DNA of 64,000 nt from Labilithrix sp. (GCA_028287035.1 JAQBQL010000259.1:1-64000); one strand, 5' to 3'; shown: positions 16,166-25,791, counted from the first letter of the stretch. Translations and numbers: made by a program. Notes: a model not told the origin generated them from the sequence alone.

Positions 16166-16909
16166 CTAGAACCAGGTCTCCCATTGCCCGCCCACGAGCG
16201 CGGCGTGGCACGTGACCGAGATGCGGTCGAGCTCGCCCGCGAACGGCTGGATCTGGTGGAGCCGGTAGCTGTCGATGATGACGAGGTCTCCGGCGCGGTA
16301 GTCGCACACCGCCGAGCTCCGCGCGAGGTCGGTCCCGGAGTGCTCGTCGCTCGCGCCGCGAACGACGTCCCACACGCGGAGCCCGCCGCCGGACGCCGGT
16401 GGAGCCAGCATGACCACCAGCGTGAGCGCCGGAGCGCGCTCGAGCGCGTGCGCCGGCGTGAGCCCCTCCGCGTCGACGTGGACGTCGCCCCCTTCCCGCG
16501 CGACGAGCCCGCCCGCCGGGAAGACATGCACGCCGGGCCCGCACCAGCCCGCCCGCGCCGCCACCGGCACCCCGACCACGCGCGAGGCGAGCGCGCGCAT
16601 CGCGTCCTGGAGGCCGGGGCACGTCCGCTCGACGAGCGCGTCCGAGACGGCGGCTCCCGCGAAGTAGTCGCCGGAACGCCCCTGCTCGAGATGCGTGTAC
16701 CATGCACGACCAACACTGAACTGCGCGCCATCGAAGTCGGAGAACCACGCGTCGCGCGCCGCGCGGACCCCGTCGGCCCAGCGGCCGGCGCGGTCCTCGT
16801 CGATCGCCGCGCGAACCCGCACCGCGAGGGTGCCTTCGAGCAGCAGCAGAGGAGCGAGCAGCCCCGGCGCGTCCCGAGGCACGTCGCGGACCCCGGGCAC
16901 GCGGCTCAC
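16166..16909 (-). CDS. 2OG-Fe(II) oxygenase-like protein
   Basis: This 247-residue cytosolic protein starts at GTG 16909, which overlaps the stop of the upstream lipoprotein gene (GTGA). The C-terminal half carries the jelly-roll iron site: His144-x-Asp146 in DVHVDAEG, the distal His218 in YRLHQIQPF, and Arg229 in DRISVTCH as the likely 2-oxoglutarate contact. LVVMLAPPASGGGLRVW supports the double-stranded beta-helix. The family uses 2-oxoglutarate and O2 to hydroxylate proteins or small molecules; the substrate here is unknown. It is the last gene of a coupled three-gene unit. Confidence 0.7.
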   Translation of the reverse strand: MSRVPGVRDVPRDAPGLLAPLLLLEGTLAVRVRAAIDEDRAGRWADGVRAARDAWFSDFDGAQFSVGRAWYTHLEQGRSGDYFAGAAVSDALVERTCPGLQDAMRALASRVVGVPVAARAGWCGPGVHVFPAGGLVAREGGDVHVDAEGLTPAHALERAPALTLVVMLAPPASGGGLRVWDVVRGASDEHSGTDLARSSAVCDYRAGDLVIIDSYRLHQIQPFAGELDRISVTCHAALVGGQWETWF

Positions 16910-17853
16910 CGGTCCGCGGGGGCCGTGAGCGCCGCCTGCGGCACGCAGCACTGAGCCTTCTTCTCGACCACCAGGCCGAGCACGTGGGCGCGCTCCGCCC
17001 AGAAGGCGCGCTCCGGCGGCGTCTTCGCGGAGCCGACGTTCGCCTGCGCCCGAACGTGCTCGGCGCGCCACTCGGCGAGCACGTCGGCCGGGATGTCGGC
17101 GATGAGCTCGTCCTTCGACCCCTTCACCACCGCGGCCGGCTCCTTCGTCAGGTACCCGAGCCCGTGGAGGACGTTGTCGAGCGCCGGCCGGTCGAGGAGG
17201 TCGACGTACGCGAGCACCTTCTTGGGCCGTCCGTGGCGCTCGACGGCGCTCGCCGCGAGCTGACCCATCCACGCGTGCCGGCGCGTCACGAGCGCATTGC
17301 CGGAGCGATGGCGCGCGTCGGCGAGCCCCGCCATGAAGATCTTCCGCCCGAGATCGTTGCCATTCGCCTGGTCGAACGTGAAGAGCCGCGGCTCGGTGAG
17401 CACCGACCCCTCGCGCCGCGCGATCTCCGCCTCGTCCCACGGATCGACGGCGGGCGCGGCCGCCCCGAGGTCCTGCTCGCGGAACCAGTCGATGGGCTCG
17501 ACGACGACGCCGTGCTGCCGCGCGAGCGCGTTCACGTACGTCATCTCGAATGACGCATCCTCGAGGTGGCCCTCGCGGTAGGGATCGACGCGCACGCCGA
17601 GGAGCAGGAGGTCCGGCTTGAACGCCGCCAGCACGTCCCCGAGCCGCGAGAGCGGGTAGCGGCTCTCGACGAGGTGCAGCTTGCCGATCGTCCCGACGAC
17701 CGCCGCCTGGAACTCCGGCTCGGGCGGAGGCGGGCACGGCGGCGCCTTGGGCGACTTCGGGGGCATGCCCTCGTCCGGACCGCAGCCGGGGAGCGCCGGC
17801 GCGAGCAGCAGCGCGGCCGCCGCGAGGAGCGCTCCGCCAGGGATACGGCGCAT
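16906..17853 (-). CDS. Lipoprotein, possibly TraB/DUF5694-like
   Basis: I start at ATG 17853, which overlaps the upstream stop (ATGA), giving 315 residues. The signal MRRIPGGALLAAAALLLAPA continues to a lipobox ALPGC. The mature part has VGTIGKLHLVESRYPLSRLG and PDLLLLGVRVDPYREGHLE, loosely reminiscent of the TraB/PrgY/DUF5694 group whose members begin with a GTxH segment and a conserved acidic residue. That match is weak. Its partner genes, a helical protein before and an iron oxygenase after, do not reveal a function. Confidence 0.6.
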   Translation of the reverse strand: MRRIPGGALLAAAALLLAPALPGCGPDEGMPPKSPKAPPCPPPPEPEFQAAVVGTIGKLHLVESRYPLSRLGDVLAAFKPDLLLLGVRVDPYREGHLEDASFEMTYVNALARQHGVVVEPIDWFREQDLGAAAPAVDPWDEAEIARREGSVLTEPRLFTFDQANGNDLGRKIFMAGLADARHRSGNALVTRRHAWMGQLAASAVERHGRPKKVLAYVDLLDRPALDNVLHGLGYLTKEPAAVVKGSKDELIADIPADVLAEWRAEHVRAQANVGSAKTPPERAFWAERAHVLGLVVEKKAQCCVPQAALTAPADR

Positions 17854-18266
17854 CAGATGGACGAGATGCGCGTCATGAGCCGGCCGCACAGGTCGGATCC
17901 GGCGTTGCGCTCTCGCTCGATGGTGAGCCCTTCGCGGAACAGGTTCCCGGCCGCCTGCTCGTTGCCGGTGACGAGGTGACAGATGCCCAGCATCTCGTAG
18001 TCCTCGGGCTCGCTCAGCTTCGCGACGAGGTCGGTGAGCGGCGCGATGGCGGCGCGGTGCGCGGCGACGAGCTTCTCGCTCGGCTTGCCCGAGCGCTTGG
18101 CGAGGACGAGCAGCTTCAGCGCCTGCCGCTGATCCTCCGGGCGGTTGCCCGCGAAGTCGGGGCGCGCGAAGAGCGCGCTGTAACCATCGAACGATCCCTC
18201 GGCGTCCCCGCTGCGGGCCAGGGTGATGATCTCTTTGACGGCGCCGACGAGGGCTTCCTTGCTCAT
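17853..18266 (-). CDS. Small helical (TPR-like) protein, 137 aa
   Basis: This mostly alpha-helical cytosolic protein has repeated short helices (DYEMLGICHLVTGNEQAAGNLF resembles a single TPR unit) and no signal peptide. Its stop overlaps the ATG of the next gene by four bases, so translation of the three-gene unit is probably coupled. The 64 bases to the divergent lipoprotein gene at 18331 must contain both promoters. A TAGCCT at 18320-18325 could belong to the opposite strand gene. No precise family is recognised. Confidence 0.6.
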   Translation of the reverse strand: MSKEALVGAVKEIITLARSGDAEGSFDGYSALFARPDFAGNRPEDQRQALKLLVLAKRSGKPSEKLVAAHRAAIAPLTDLVAKLSEPEDYEMLGICHLVTGNEQAAGNLFREGLTIERERNAGSDLCGRLMTRISSI

Positions 18267-18330
18267 GAAAGAGGAGCTTACTGCCCCCGCGCCCGCTGTT
18301 CTACAGGCTCTCGCCTGCTAGCCTCCGAGG

Positions 18331-19206
18331 ATGAAGCCCATGCGTCGGTGGCCGTGCCTCCTGCTCGTGGGCCTCGGCGTGCTGGGCGGCACGCTGGGCC
18401 TCCCCGCGTGCGGGAGCGACGACGAGGCCGTTCCCCCCGGGGCGGACGCGGCGCCCGAGGCCTCGCAGATCGACGCGCTGGGCCCCGGCGATGCTGCCGA
18501 CGCGGGCGCGGACGTGGCCGATGCGAGGGACGCGCGCGAAACCGGGGCGCCCGGCGGGTTCTGTCGCGACCTCGCGCCGAAGCCCCGGTTCTGCGACGAC
18601 TTCGACGACGGCGACCTGGCGAACGGCTGGGACGTGAGCACGCGTGCGCCCGCCTCGTCGATCCAGGACCTCGACGACGTGGAGTTCACGAGCGCGCCGT
18701 TCTCCTACTTCGCCGGGACGAAGGCGGCGGGCGCGGGCGGCGGCGCGAACGTGTCCCTGCGGAGCACCATGTTCGGGACGGTCGACCACGCGACCCTCTC
18801 GTTCGCCCTGCGGCTCGGCACCGTGACCTTCGCCGCCGACGGCCTCGTCGCGATCGCGACGCTCGACGTCTCGACCTCGCACCGGTTCACGCTGAACCTG
18901 CACACCGGGAACAACGAGTCGCCGGACAAGCCCGGGCCGACGCTCGAGGAGCAGGTGAACGGGATGATCTTCTATCACCCGCTGACCGCCCTGCCCGCGG
19001 CGGGCACGTGGACGAGGGTGAAGATCGACCTCGACTTCACGGCGGGAAAGGCGACCGTGTCGTTCGACGGCACGAAGGCGCTCGACGGCGCCGCCATCGC
19101 CAAGGTGCCGGGCACCGAGACGACCGTCCGCCTCGGCGCGGTCTACGTCAACGGACCGGCGAACGACTTCGAGGCCGGCTTCGACGACGTGGTGGTCGAC
19201 TTCTAG
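18331..19206 (+). CDS. Lipoprotein, paralogue of the FCDDFD protein at 9615
   Basis: This 291-residue lipoprotein has the signal MKPMRRWPCLLLVGLGVLGG and lipobox LPAC. An Asp/Ala-rich linker leads to a beta-rich domain that opens RFCDDFDDGDLANGWD, matching FCDDFDEAGALESWD of the gene at 9615-10445. Both end with a segment describing a sheet-like fold and a terminal acidic or hydrophobic strand (FDDVVVDF). The fold is probably concanavalin-A-like; no active-site residues are identified. TAGCCTCCGAGG lies immediately upstream, combining a possible -10 element and a ribosome site. Confidence 0.7.
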   Translation: MKPMRRWPCLLLVGLGVLGGTLGLPACGSDDEAVPPGADAAPEASQIDALGPGDAADAGADVADARDARETGAPGGFCRDLAPKPRFCDDFDDGDLANGWDVSTRAPASSIQDLDDVEFTSAPFSYFAGTKAAGAGGGANVSLRSTMFGTVDHATLSFALRLGTVTFAADGLVAIATLDVSTSHRFTLNLHTGNNESPDKPGPTLEEQVNGMIFYHPLTALPAAGTWTRVKIDLDFTAGKATVSFDGTKALDGAAIAKVPGTETTVRLGAVYVNGPANDFEAGFDDVVVDF

Positions 19207-19221
19207 CCTCGCGGCCCTTCG

Positions 19222-19887
19222 TCAGTGCGCGTACTTGACGGAGCAGCCGTACGCCTTCGTCTCGGCCGTCGACGGCGCCTTGCCCGCCTGCACGTCGGCG
19301 AGGACGGTGTCGACGTAGCTCACCAGCCTGCCGCCCGTCGCGCTCTCGCCCTCGCCGTCCGGTGAGTTGTCGGGCGCGCCGCGGTAGACGAGCGTCCCCT
19401 TGCCGTCGACGATCATGATGTGAGGCGTGTTGGTCGCGCCGTAGGTCTTCCCGACCGTGCCGCTCTCGTCGAGCAGGACCGGGTGATCGATCCCGAGGGT
19501 CTTCGCGCCTTCGCGATTCGCCTCGACGCCCGCGCCCTGCTTGCCCGCCGCCCCGGAGTTGACCGCGAGCCAGACGACGCCCTTGTCCGTGTACTTCTTC
19601 GCGGTCCCCTTGAGGCTGCCCTTCGTGTGCGAGGCCTTCACGAAAGGACACCCCGGGTTGAACCACTCGAGCACCACGGTCTTGCCCTTGAAGGACGAGA
19701 GCTTCACGTCGTGGCCGTCGAGATCGACGAGCGTGAAGTCCGGCGCCGGCTTGCCGACCTCGGCCCGCGCGGGCTCGGTCGCGGCGGCGGCGGTCGTGCT
19801 CTGCACGGCCGGGTCCTTGCCGTCCTTGCACGAGGCCCCCGCGAGCGAGACACCGAGCACCAGGATCGACACGAGAGGGCTACGCAT
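19222..19887 (-). CDS. Peroxiredoxin-like/TlpA-like lipoprotein
   Basis: This 221-residue protein is exported as a lipoprotein (lipobox AGASC, Cys20). The mature part is an AhpC/TSA-type thioredoxin fold: VGKPAPDFTLVDLDGHDVKL, the reactive cysteine in WFNPGCPF (Cys80), and the cis-proline region TNTPHIMIVD. There is a single Cys at the site rather than CxxC, as in peroxiredoxins and in the related redoxin group that scavenges peroxides or reduces envelope thiols. It converges with the lipoprotein ending at 19206. Confidence 0.8.
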   Translation of the reverse strand: MRSPLVSILVLGVSLAGASCKDGKDPAVQSTTAAAATEPARAEVGKPAPDFTLVDLDGHDVKLSSFKGKTVVLEWFNPGCPFVKASHTKGSLKGTAKKYTDKGVVWLAVNSGAAGKQGAGVEANREGAKTLGIDHPVLLDESGTVGKTYGATNTPHIMIVDGKGTLVYRGAPDNSPDGEGESATGGRLVSYVDTVLADVQAGKAPSTAETKAYGCSVKYAH

Positions 19888-19925
19888 GCCACAAGGCGTA
19901 GCACTCGCCCGGCGCGAACGTCGAC

Positions 19926-20777
19926 TCAGAGCGAGGAACGGATGACCCGCTCCTCTTCACCGAGCTCACGGATGCGGTCGAGCGTGTGCTCCGAGATGTT
20001 GCGGTGGAGCCGCGGGCTCGGGGGCGCGTCCAGCATGGTGCCGAAGTCGATGGGCTTGCCGAACACCACGGTGACGGGTCCGCCGTTCTTCATGTAGTTC
20101 GAGCCGACCTGCCGAAGGATGTCGTTCGACAGGCCGTTGACGAACACCGGCACGACCCGCGCCCGACCGCGCGACGCCTGGATGATGCGGCCCACGCCGC
20201 CCTGCCCCGGCAGTAGCGTGTACGGGTCGTCGCTCTTGTTCCGCATGCCCTCGGGATGCAGGCCGACGAACGCGCCGCCCGCCTTCACGAGGCGCACCAC
20301 CTCGTCGAGGCTCGCCAGGTTCAGCGCGGCGCGCTTGCGCTCGCGGAACACCGGCGGGTACATCGCGAAGAAGCTCATGATGCCGTTGACCGCGAGGCCG
20401 AGCGGCTGGTCGTAGAAGAACTGCGAGCGCACCGGGAACACGAGCCGCTGGGGCATCCCGCGCTTCACGAGGTAGGCGGTGACGACGTAGAGGTCGAAGA
20501 AGCTGCGGTGGTTCGAGACGAGGATGGTGCTCTCGTCCCGCCCGAAGTGCGGGAGGCGCTCGACGCCGTAGACGTGCCGCAGGTTCTTGATCGACTGCTC
20601 GATCCAGTTGGCGCCGATGTAGCGCTGGGCGGCGCGCACCACGCGGTCGACCGGCTTCGAGGCGAACGTCTTGCGGACGAAGCCGATCTGGAAGCGCTCG
20701 ATGCCCGTCAGATGGGCGCCGTGGTCGAGGAGGTCGCGACCGGCGCTGCGGCCGCCGGTGGGGGGGTGGTCGTCCAC
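19926..20777 (-). CDS. PlsC-type 1-acylglycerol-3-phosphate acyltransferase
   Basis: This 283-residue membrane-associated acyltransferase carries the HX4D catalytic motif at His90-Asp95 (NHRSFFD) and the glycerol-phosphate-binding LHPEGMRN at 173-180. Hydrophobic stretches around 115-145 (LGLAVNGIMSFFAMYPP) suggest membrane contact. The family adds an acyl chain to lysophosphatidate or related lysolipids. It is separate from the PlsC domain in the megaenzyme at 4866. It is divergent from the MoxR gene, sharing a 99-base upstream region. Confidence 0.8.
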   Translation of the reverse strand: MDDHPPTGGRSAGRDLLDHGAHLTGIERFQIGFVRKTFASKPVDRVVRAAQRYIGANWIEQSIKNLRHVYGVERLPHFGRDESTILVSNHRSFFDLYVVTAYLVKRGMPQRLVFPVRSQFFYDQPLGLAVNGIMSFFAMYPPVFRERKRAALNLASLDEVVRLVKAGGAFVGLHPEGMRNKSDDPYTLLPGQGGVGRIIQASRGRARVVPVFVNGLSNDILRQVGSNYMKNGGPVTVVFGKPIDFGTMLDAPPSPRLHRNISEHTLDRIRELGEEERVIRSSL

Positions 20778-20876
20778 GCTCCTGCTTTGGACACAAAACG
20801 GGGAGGGAGCAAGGGGTTCCCGCGGATTTCACGCGCGGCCCTTGAAGGCGCCGCGCTCCTCTTCTATCGAACGAGG

Positions 20877-21713
<837 letters not shown>

Positions 21714-21720
21714 TCGGCGG

Positions 21721-22665
21721 TCAGTCCGCGGTGGGACGCCGCCGCGGGGCCGCCTCGGCGAGCATCGCGATCACCTCGGCGCGCGACAGCCGCTCCGCGC
21801 CTCGTTCGCTCCGCTCCAGCGTCACCCGGCCGAGCCGCAGCGCGAGCTTGCAGAATGCAAGGACCTCGTCGGAGGCGCCGGCGTCCTCGAGCGCCACCAC
21901 GTACTCCTCGGCGCGCGCGAGGCCCTCACCTGCGCTCGCCGTGACCGTGTTCGCGAAGCCGCGCGGCACGAACACGCGCCCCTTCTCCGCGTCGTTCGGC
22001 GCGGCCGCGACGAGGCTCACCAGGAAGAGGGCCTCGGCGGACGGAGCCGCCAGGTCCATCAGCCGATCCCGAGCGTCCTCGAGCGCGGGGTCGCGCATGA
22101 TGAAGAGCTCCGTCAGCAGCTCGGCGATGGGCCCGGCGAGGCTCGCGCAGTGCTCCTCCAGCGCGCGCAGGTCCTCGAGGACGAGCCCTCCGTCCTCCGT
22201 CTGGCGCGTCACGAGCTCGGCCAGCGACGCCGCCGCGCGCACGACCTCCATCGCGACCGGCAACGACACGTCCTTGCCGCGCGCGGTCAGCGCTCGCTTC
22301 ACCGCGTCGGCGCGGGCGAGCAGCGCGAGGCAGCCCTCGTCGGCGGCGGGCGGCGCGTCGGCCACGGTGCTCAGCCACAGGCGCTCGGCGTCGTCGCCGA
22401 TCAGCCACTCGCCGAAGGAATCGAGCGCCGCGATGCGCGCATCACGCCCCCACTCGCGCGCCTCCTCCAGGATGCGGGCCAGGCGAAAGAGCAGGTACGC
22501 GAGCGAAACGTCCGCCGCGAGGGGCTCGTCGAGCAGCGTGATGACGAGCGCGCAGGTGCCGCCCGTCCGCGTCAGGAGCGACGACAGCTCGTCTCGCGTG
22601 AGCGGCATGGCGCCGCTCGCGCCAGGCCTCGAGCCCGGCGGGGGAACGCTCCGCAGGTGCCGCAT
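21721..22665 (-). CDS. Squalene/phytoene synthase homologue with degenerate Asp motifs
   Basis: The 314-residue helical protein follows the isoprenyl head-to-head synthase pattern: CALVITLLDEPL, SLAYLLFRLARILEEA, GPIAELLTELF, then EKGRVFVPRGF. In active enzymes the first substrate motif reads like DTxED and the second like NILKDxxED. Here they are RILEE and SLVAAAPND, so most metal-binding aspartates are missing. It may be a pseudoenzyme or have changed chemistry. The start at 22665 has TAGGA eight bases upstream; ATG 22608 is an alternative. It converges with the MoxR gene. Confidence 0.6.
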   Translation of the reverse strand: MRHLRSVPPPGSRPGASGAMPLTRDELSSLLTRTGGTCALVITLLDEPLAADVSLAYLLFRLARILEEAREWGRDARIAALDSFGEWLIGDDAERLWLSTVADAPPAADEGCLALLARADAVKRALTARGKDVSLPVAMEVVRAAASLAELVTRQTEDGGLVLEDLRALEEHCASLAGPIAELLTELFIMRDPALEDARDRLMDLAAPSAEALFLVSLVAAAPNDAEKGRVFVPRGFANTVTASAGEGLARAEEYVVALEDAGASDEVLAFCKLALRLGRVTLERSERGAERLSRAEVIAMLAEAAPRRRPTAD

Positions 22666-22792
22666 GGCTCCAGTCCTAGCTCACCATGGCAGTGCTGCGA
22701 AGCGCCATGCTCGGGCGAGCTCGGCAGCTCGGCCCGCTGGGCCCGCGCCGCAGCTATTGCCAGGGCCCGGAGGTTTGGTACCCCTTTCCGTC

Positions 22793-23656
22793 ATGAGCTT
22801 TCGCGGCCTTCTCGGTGCGGTCGTCCCCTGCGCGGCACTCGCCGTCGCGGCACCCGGGTGTGTCGATGACGGCTGGGAAAGCCGCGGCTTCGCGCGGAGC
22901 GAGGTGGTGTTCGGGATCGAGCAGTCGAAGGCCGCCGACGGCTCCCTCCAGACGACGGTCGGCTACGAGTACCTGGACCTCCTGAACCACGGCTGGAACA
23001 CGGTCGGTCTCGTCGGTCGGAGCGCGAGCTGCTACGCCGAGCGGCTCGACGAACGGATCGGCCGCGCGCACGCCGAGGGCGGCGTCGCCACGTTCCAGGG
23101 CGGGGCCCTTCCCGACAAGGGGATCGCCGTGCTCGCCAACAACGACGATCTCGTGATGCCGGCCGCCGCCTGGCGCACGGGCGGCGCGCCGCTCACGTTC
23201 GCCGCGAAGGGCTTCGCGATGCCGGAGATCAGCCCGGCCACCGTGTACGCGCCCGAGGCGGATCTGACCCTCACGAGCCCCGCCGACGCAGCCGCCGAGG
23301 TCACCCTCGACGTGAAGAACAAGACGCCCGTGACCATCACGTGGGACGTCACCGCTCCGACCGATGGCCCGCGCGAGAGCGTCGTCGCCTCCTTCGTGGC
23401 GATCCCGCCGGGCACCACCGGCCAGCGCGGCGCCGAGCTCCGCTGCTTCTTCGACCGGCAGAAGGGCAGCGGCACGTTCCCCGACGAGCTCGTCGAGTAC
23501 TTCGGCGAGCTGGTCGGCACGGGCAGCGAGCCGGTGAAGGGCACGCTCCACATCGCCACCCATCGCCAGCTCACCATCTACGCGGACGGCGGCTGGGTCG
23601 TGTACGTCGTCGCCACGGCGGACCAGCGCGAGCAGCCTTTCACGCTCGTGCGTTAG
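22793..23656 (+). CDS. Lipoprotein of unknown function, 287 aa
   Basis: ATG 22793 begins MSFRGLLGAVVPCAALAVAA, followed by the lipobox APGC. The mature protein is beta-rich, with regular alternation of short hydrophobic strands and Gly/Asp turns (LDVKNKTPVTITWDVT looks like an immunoglobulin-like strand pair). A C-terminal strand pair reads LTIYADGGWVVYVV. No family is recognised. It ends 49 bases before the Mrp gene on the same strand and could be transcribed with it. Confidence 0.65.
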   Translation: MSFRGLLGAVVPCAALAVAAPGCVDDGWESRGFARSEVVFGIEQSKAADGSLQTTVGYEYLDLLNHGWNTVGLVGRSASCYAERLDERIGRAHAEGGVATFQGGALPDKGIAVLANNDDLVMPAAAWRTGGAPLTFAAKGFAMPEISPATVYAPEADLTLTSPADAAAEVTLDVKNKTPVTITWDVTAPTDGPRESVVASFVAIPPGTTGQRGAELRCFFDRQKGSGTFPDELVEYFGELVGTGSEPVKGTLHIATHRQLTIYADGGWVVYVVATADQREQPFTLVR

Positions 23657-23705
23657 CCTGCCGTTGACCGCGCGCGCCTGGGAGCCTACTTCGTGGGGCA
23701 CCAGC

Positions 23706-24644
23706 ATGTCCGAGCCCCACGATCACAGCGGTCATTCCCACGCCGGTCACGATCACGCTCAGGAGCATCGCAGCCGGCCGACCAGCGGCGACGATCCGCT
23801 TCCCGGCGTGAAGCACGTCGTGCTCGTGATGAGCGGCAAGGGCGGCGTCGGCAAGAGCACCACGGCGACGAACCTGGCGATGGCGCTGTCGAAGCGCGGA
23901 TTCCGCACGGGGCTCCTCGACGCGGACATCTACGGCCCCTCCATCCCGACGATGCTGGGCGTCACCGGCCGGCCGGTGTCGACCGACGGCAAGACCATCG
24001 ATCCGCTCGAGCGCTTCGGCATCAAGCTGATGTCGATCGGCTTCCTCCTGGACGACCCGAAGAGCGCGGTCATCTGGCGTGGGCCGATGCTGCACGGCGC
24101 GCTCCAGCAGTTCCTGAAGGACGTGTCGTGGGGAACGCTCGACTACCTCGTCCTCGATCTGCCGCCGGGCACGGGCGACGTGGCGCTGTCGCTGGCGCAG
24201 CGCACCAGCGTGACGGGCGCGATCATCGTGACGACTCCGCAGAACGTCGCCACCGACGACGTCTACAAGTCGGTATCGATGTGCGCGAAGGTCGATATCC
24301 CGATCCTGGGCGTCGTCGAGAACATGAGCTGGTTCATCGACAGTGCGGGCGTGAAGCACGAGCTGTTCGGCGCGGGCGGCGGCGCGGCGATTGCCGAGTT
24401 CGCGAAGGCGCCGCTCCTCGCGCAGATTCCGATCGACCAGAGCGTCCGCGAGTGGGGCGACAAGGGAACGCCCGTCGTGCAGGCCGCGCCCGACGGCGCC
24501 ATCGCCAGGGCGTACCTCGAGCTCGCCGACAAGCTGGTCGAGGTGGTGGCGAGCCGCGCCGACGATCTCGGCGACGATGCCGGGCCGGTCATCGATCGCA
24601 GCGGGGGCACCGGCGGCAAGCGTCGCCTGCCCGTCACGAAGTAG
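23706..24644 (+). CDS. Mrp/NBP35/ApbC-type P-loop ATPase lacking CxxC
   Basis: This 312-residue ATPase starts at ATG 23706; a TTG at 23664 is less likely. The deviant Walker A GKGGVGKST lies at about 44-52, followed by LLDADIYGPSIPTML, LVLDLPPGTGD and TTPQNVATDD, all diagnostic of Mrp-type Fe-S cluster carriers. The usual MIP18-like N-terminal domain is absent; instead residues 4-21 contain seven histidines (HDHSGHSHAGHDH). After ENMSWF the family normally has CPxC, but here it reads IDSAGVKHELF, so the cluster-bridging cysteines are lost. Fe-S carrier function is therefore doubtful. Confidence 0.85.
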   Translation: MSEPHDHSGHSHAGHDHAQEHRSRPTSGDDPLPGVKHVVLVMSGKGGVGKSTTATNLAMALSKRGFRTGLLDADIYGPSIPTMLGVTGRPVSTDGKTIDPLERFGIKLMSIGFLLDDPKSAVIWRGPMLHGALQQFLKDVSWGTLDYLVLDLPPGTGDVALSLAQRTSVTGAIIVTTPQNVATDDVYKSVSMCAKVDIPILGVVENMSWFIDSAGVKHELFGAGGGAAIAEFAKAPLLAQIPIDQSVREWGDKGTPVVQAAPDGAIARAYLELADKLVEVVASRADDLGDDAGPVIDRSGGTGGKRRLPVTK

Positions 24645-24687
24645 CGCGCGGCTCGGGCGCGGCGGCTGGCTGTGCTCTACTCGGGGC

Positions 24688-25755
24688 ATGAGCAAGCCGC
24701 TCGAGACGGTGGGCAGGAGCTTCGGAATGGCGCTCGGGGCGATCGCGACGACCGCGTTCGTCGTCGTGGCCTGCGGCTCCTCGAAGGACAGCACGTTCGG
24801 CGACGACGCAGGCTCCGGGTCGAGCAGCGGCTTCGTGGGCGAGGGCGGGATCATCGGTTCGGGCGGCGAGCCCGACGCCGGCGACACGTATGCGAACGAT
24901 CCGCCCCCGCAGTACTGCGTGCTGCCCGGACAGGCGACGCCACCGAAGCCCGGCGGCACCGAGCAGTGTCCGGACGACAAGAACCTCCCTGGCTGCGGAT
25001 GTGACACGGTCGGCAAGACCGCGCCTTGCTGGACCGGCAAGCGAGTGAACCGCGGCCTCGGCCAGTGCAAGGACGGCACGACGACGTGCACCCGTACCGG
25101 CGAGGTGTCGCTCGCCTGGGGCGAATGCAAGGGCGAGGTCCTGCCGGCGCCCGGTCAGACAAAGGGCAAGACCGCCTGCAAGTGCTTCTCGGAAGGCCAG
25201 TGGAAGATTGGCAATCTGTCGCCGTGCTTCATCACGTATGGCGGCACCGGCGCCGGGACGTATGCGGTGTCGACCATCCCCGACGGCACGACCGGCAACG
25301 CCGCGTGCCCGTCGCCCGCCGCCGGCAGCATGCCGCCTCCCGCGAAGCCCGTGCAGGACTGGTCGACGGATTCGCTCAAGGTCGATTGCGCCGGCCACTT
25401 CAAGCTCTGTTACGAGCTGAAGGCCGGAAACTACGACGCCCCGAGCCCGAGCGACTGCTCGCTCACCAAGGTGTGCGTCGAGGCCGACTACCCGGCCGAG
25501 AACACCGAGCAGCCCTTCCCGAACCTTCCCGCGTGGACGAGCAACGACGCAGCGTGCGCCGCGAAGTGGAATGCCTCGGGCGGATACGGCGAGATGAGCG
25601 TCGTCGGCGAATCGGTCCTTTGCGACAAGATCGACGACGGCGCGGGGAGCTCGTACGTGTTCAATCGCGTCCGGTATTGTCCTTCGTCGTGCAACACGAA
25701 CCCGGGCGCGCCGGAGTGCGCGAGCTGCCAGCAGGGCGGCAGCGGGACGTTCTGA
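24688..25755 (+). CDS. Cys-rich lipoprotein, 355 aa
   Basis: ATG 24688 opens an exported protein whose lipobox is VVVACGSS. A Ser/Gly/Asp linker (residues 30-65) leads to a domain with about 20 cysteines distributed across QCPDDKNLPGCGCDTVGK, CWTGKRVNRGLGQCKDG and the C-terminal ECASCQQGG. This implies a disulfide-stabilised surface domain. I recognise no catalytic motif. The type is common in large myxobacterial genomes, but its role is unknown. It lies 43 bases after the Mrp gene. Confidence 0.65.
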   Translation: MSKPLETVGRSFGMALGAIATTAFVVVACGSSKDSTFGDDAGSGSSSGFVGEGGIIGSGGEPDAGDTYANDPPPQYCVLPGQATPPKPGGTEQCPDDKNLPGCGCDTVGKTAPCWTGKRVNRGLGQCKDGTTTCTRTGEVSLAWGECKGEVLPAPGQTKGKTACKCFSEGQWKIGNLSPCFITYGGTGAGTYAVSTIPDGTTGNAACPSPAAGSMPPPAKPVQDWSTDSLKVDCAGHFKLCYELKAGNYDAPSPSDCSLTKVCVEADYPAENTEQPFPNLPAWTSNDAACAAKWNASGGYGEMSVVGESVLCDKIDDGAGSSYVFNRVRYCPSSCNTNPGAPECASCQQGGSGTF

Positions 25756-25791
25756 GCGGGCGCGGCTGGTCCCCGCGCATCCGCTCCCCGA

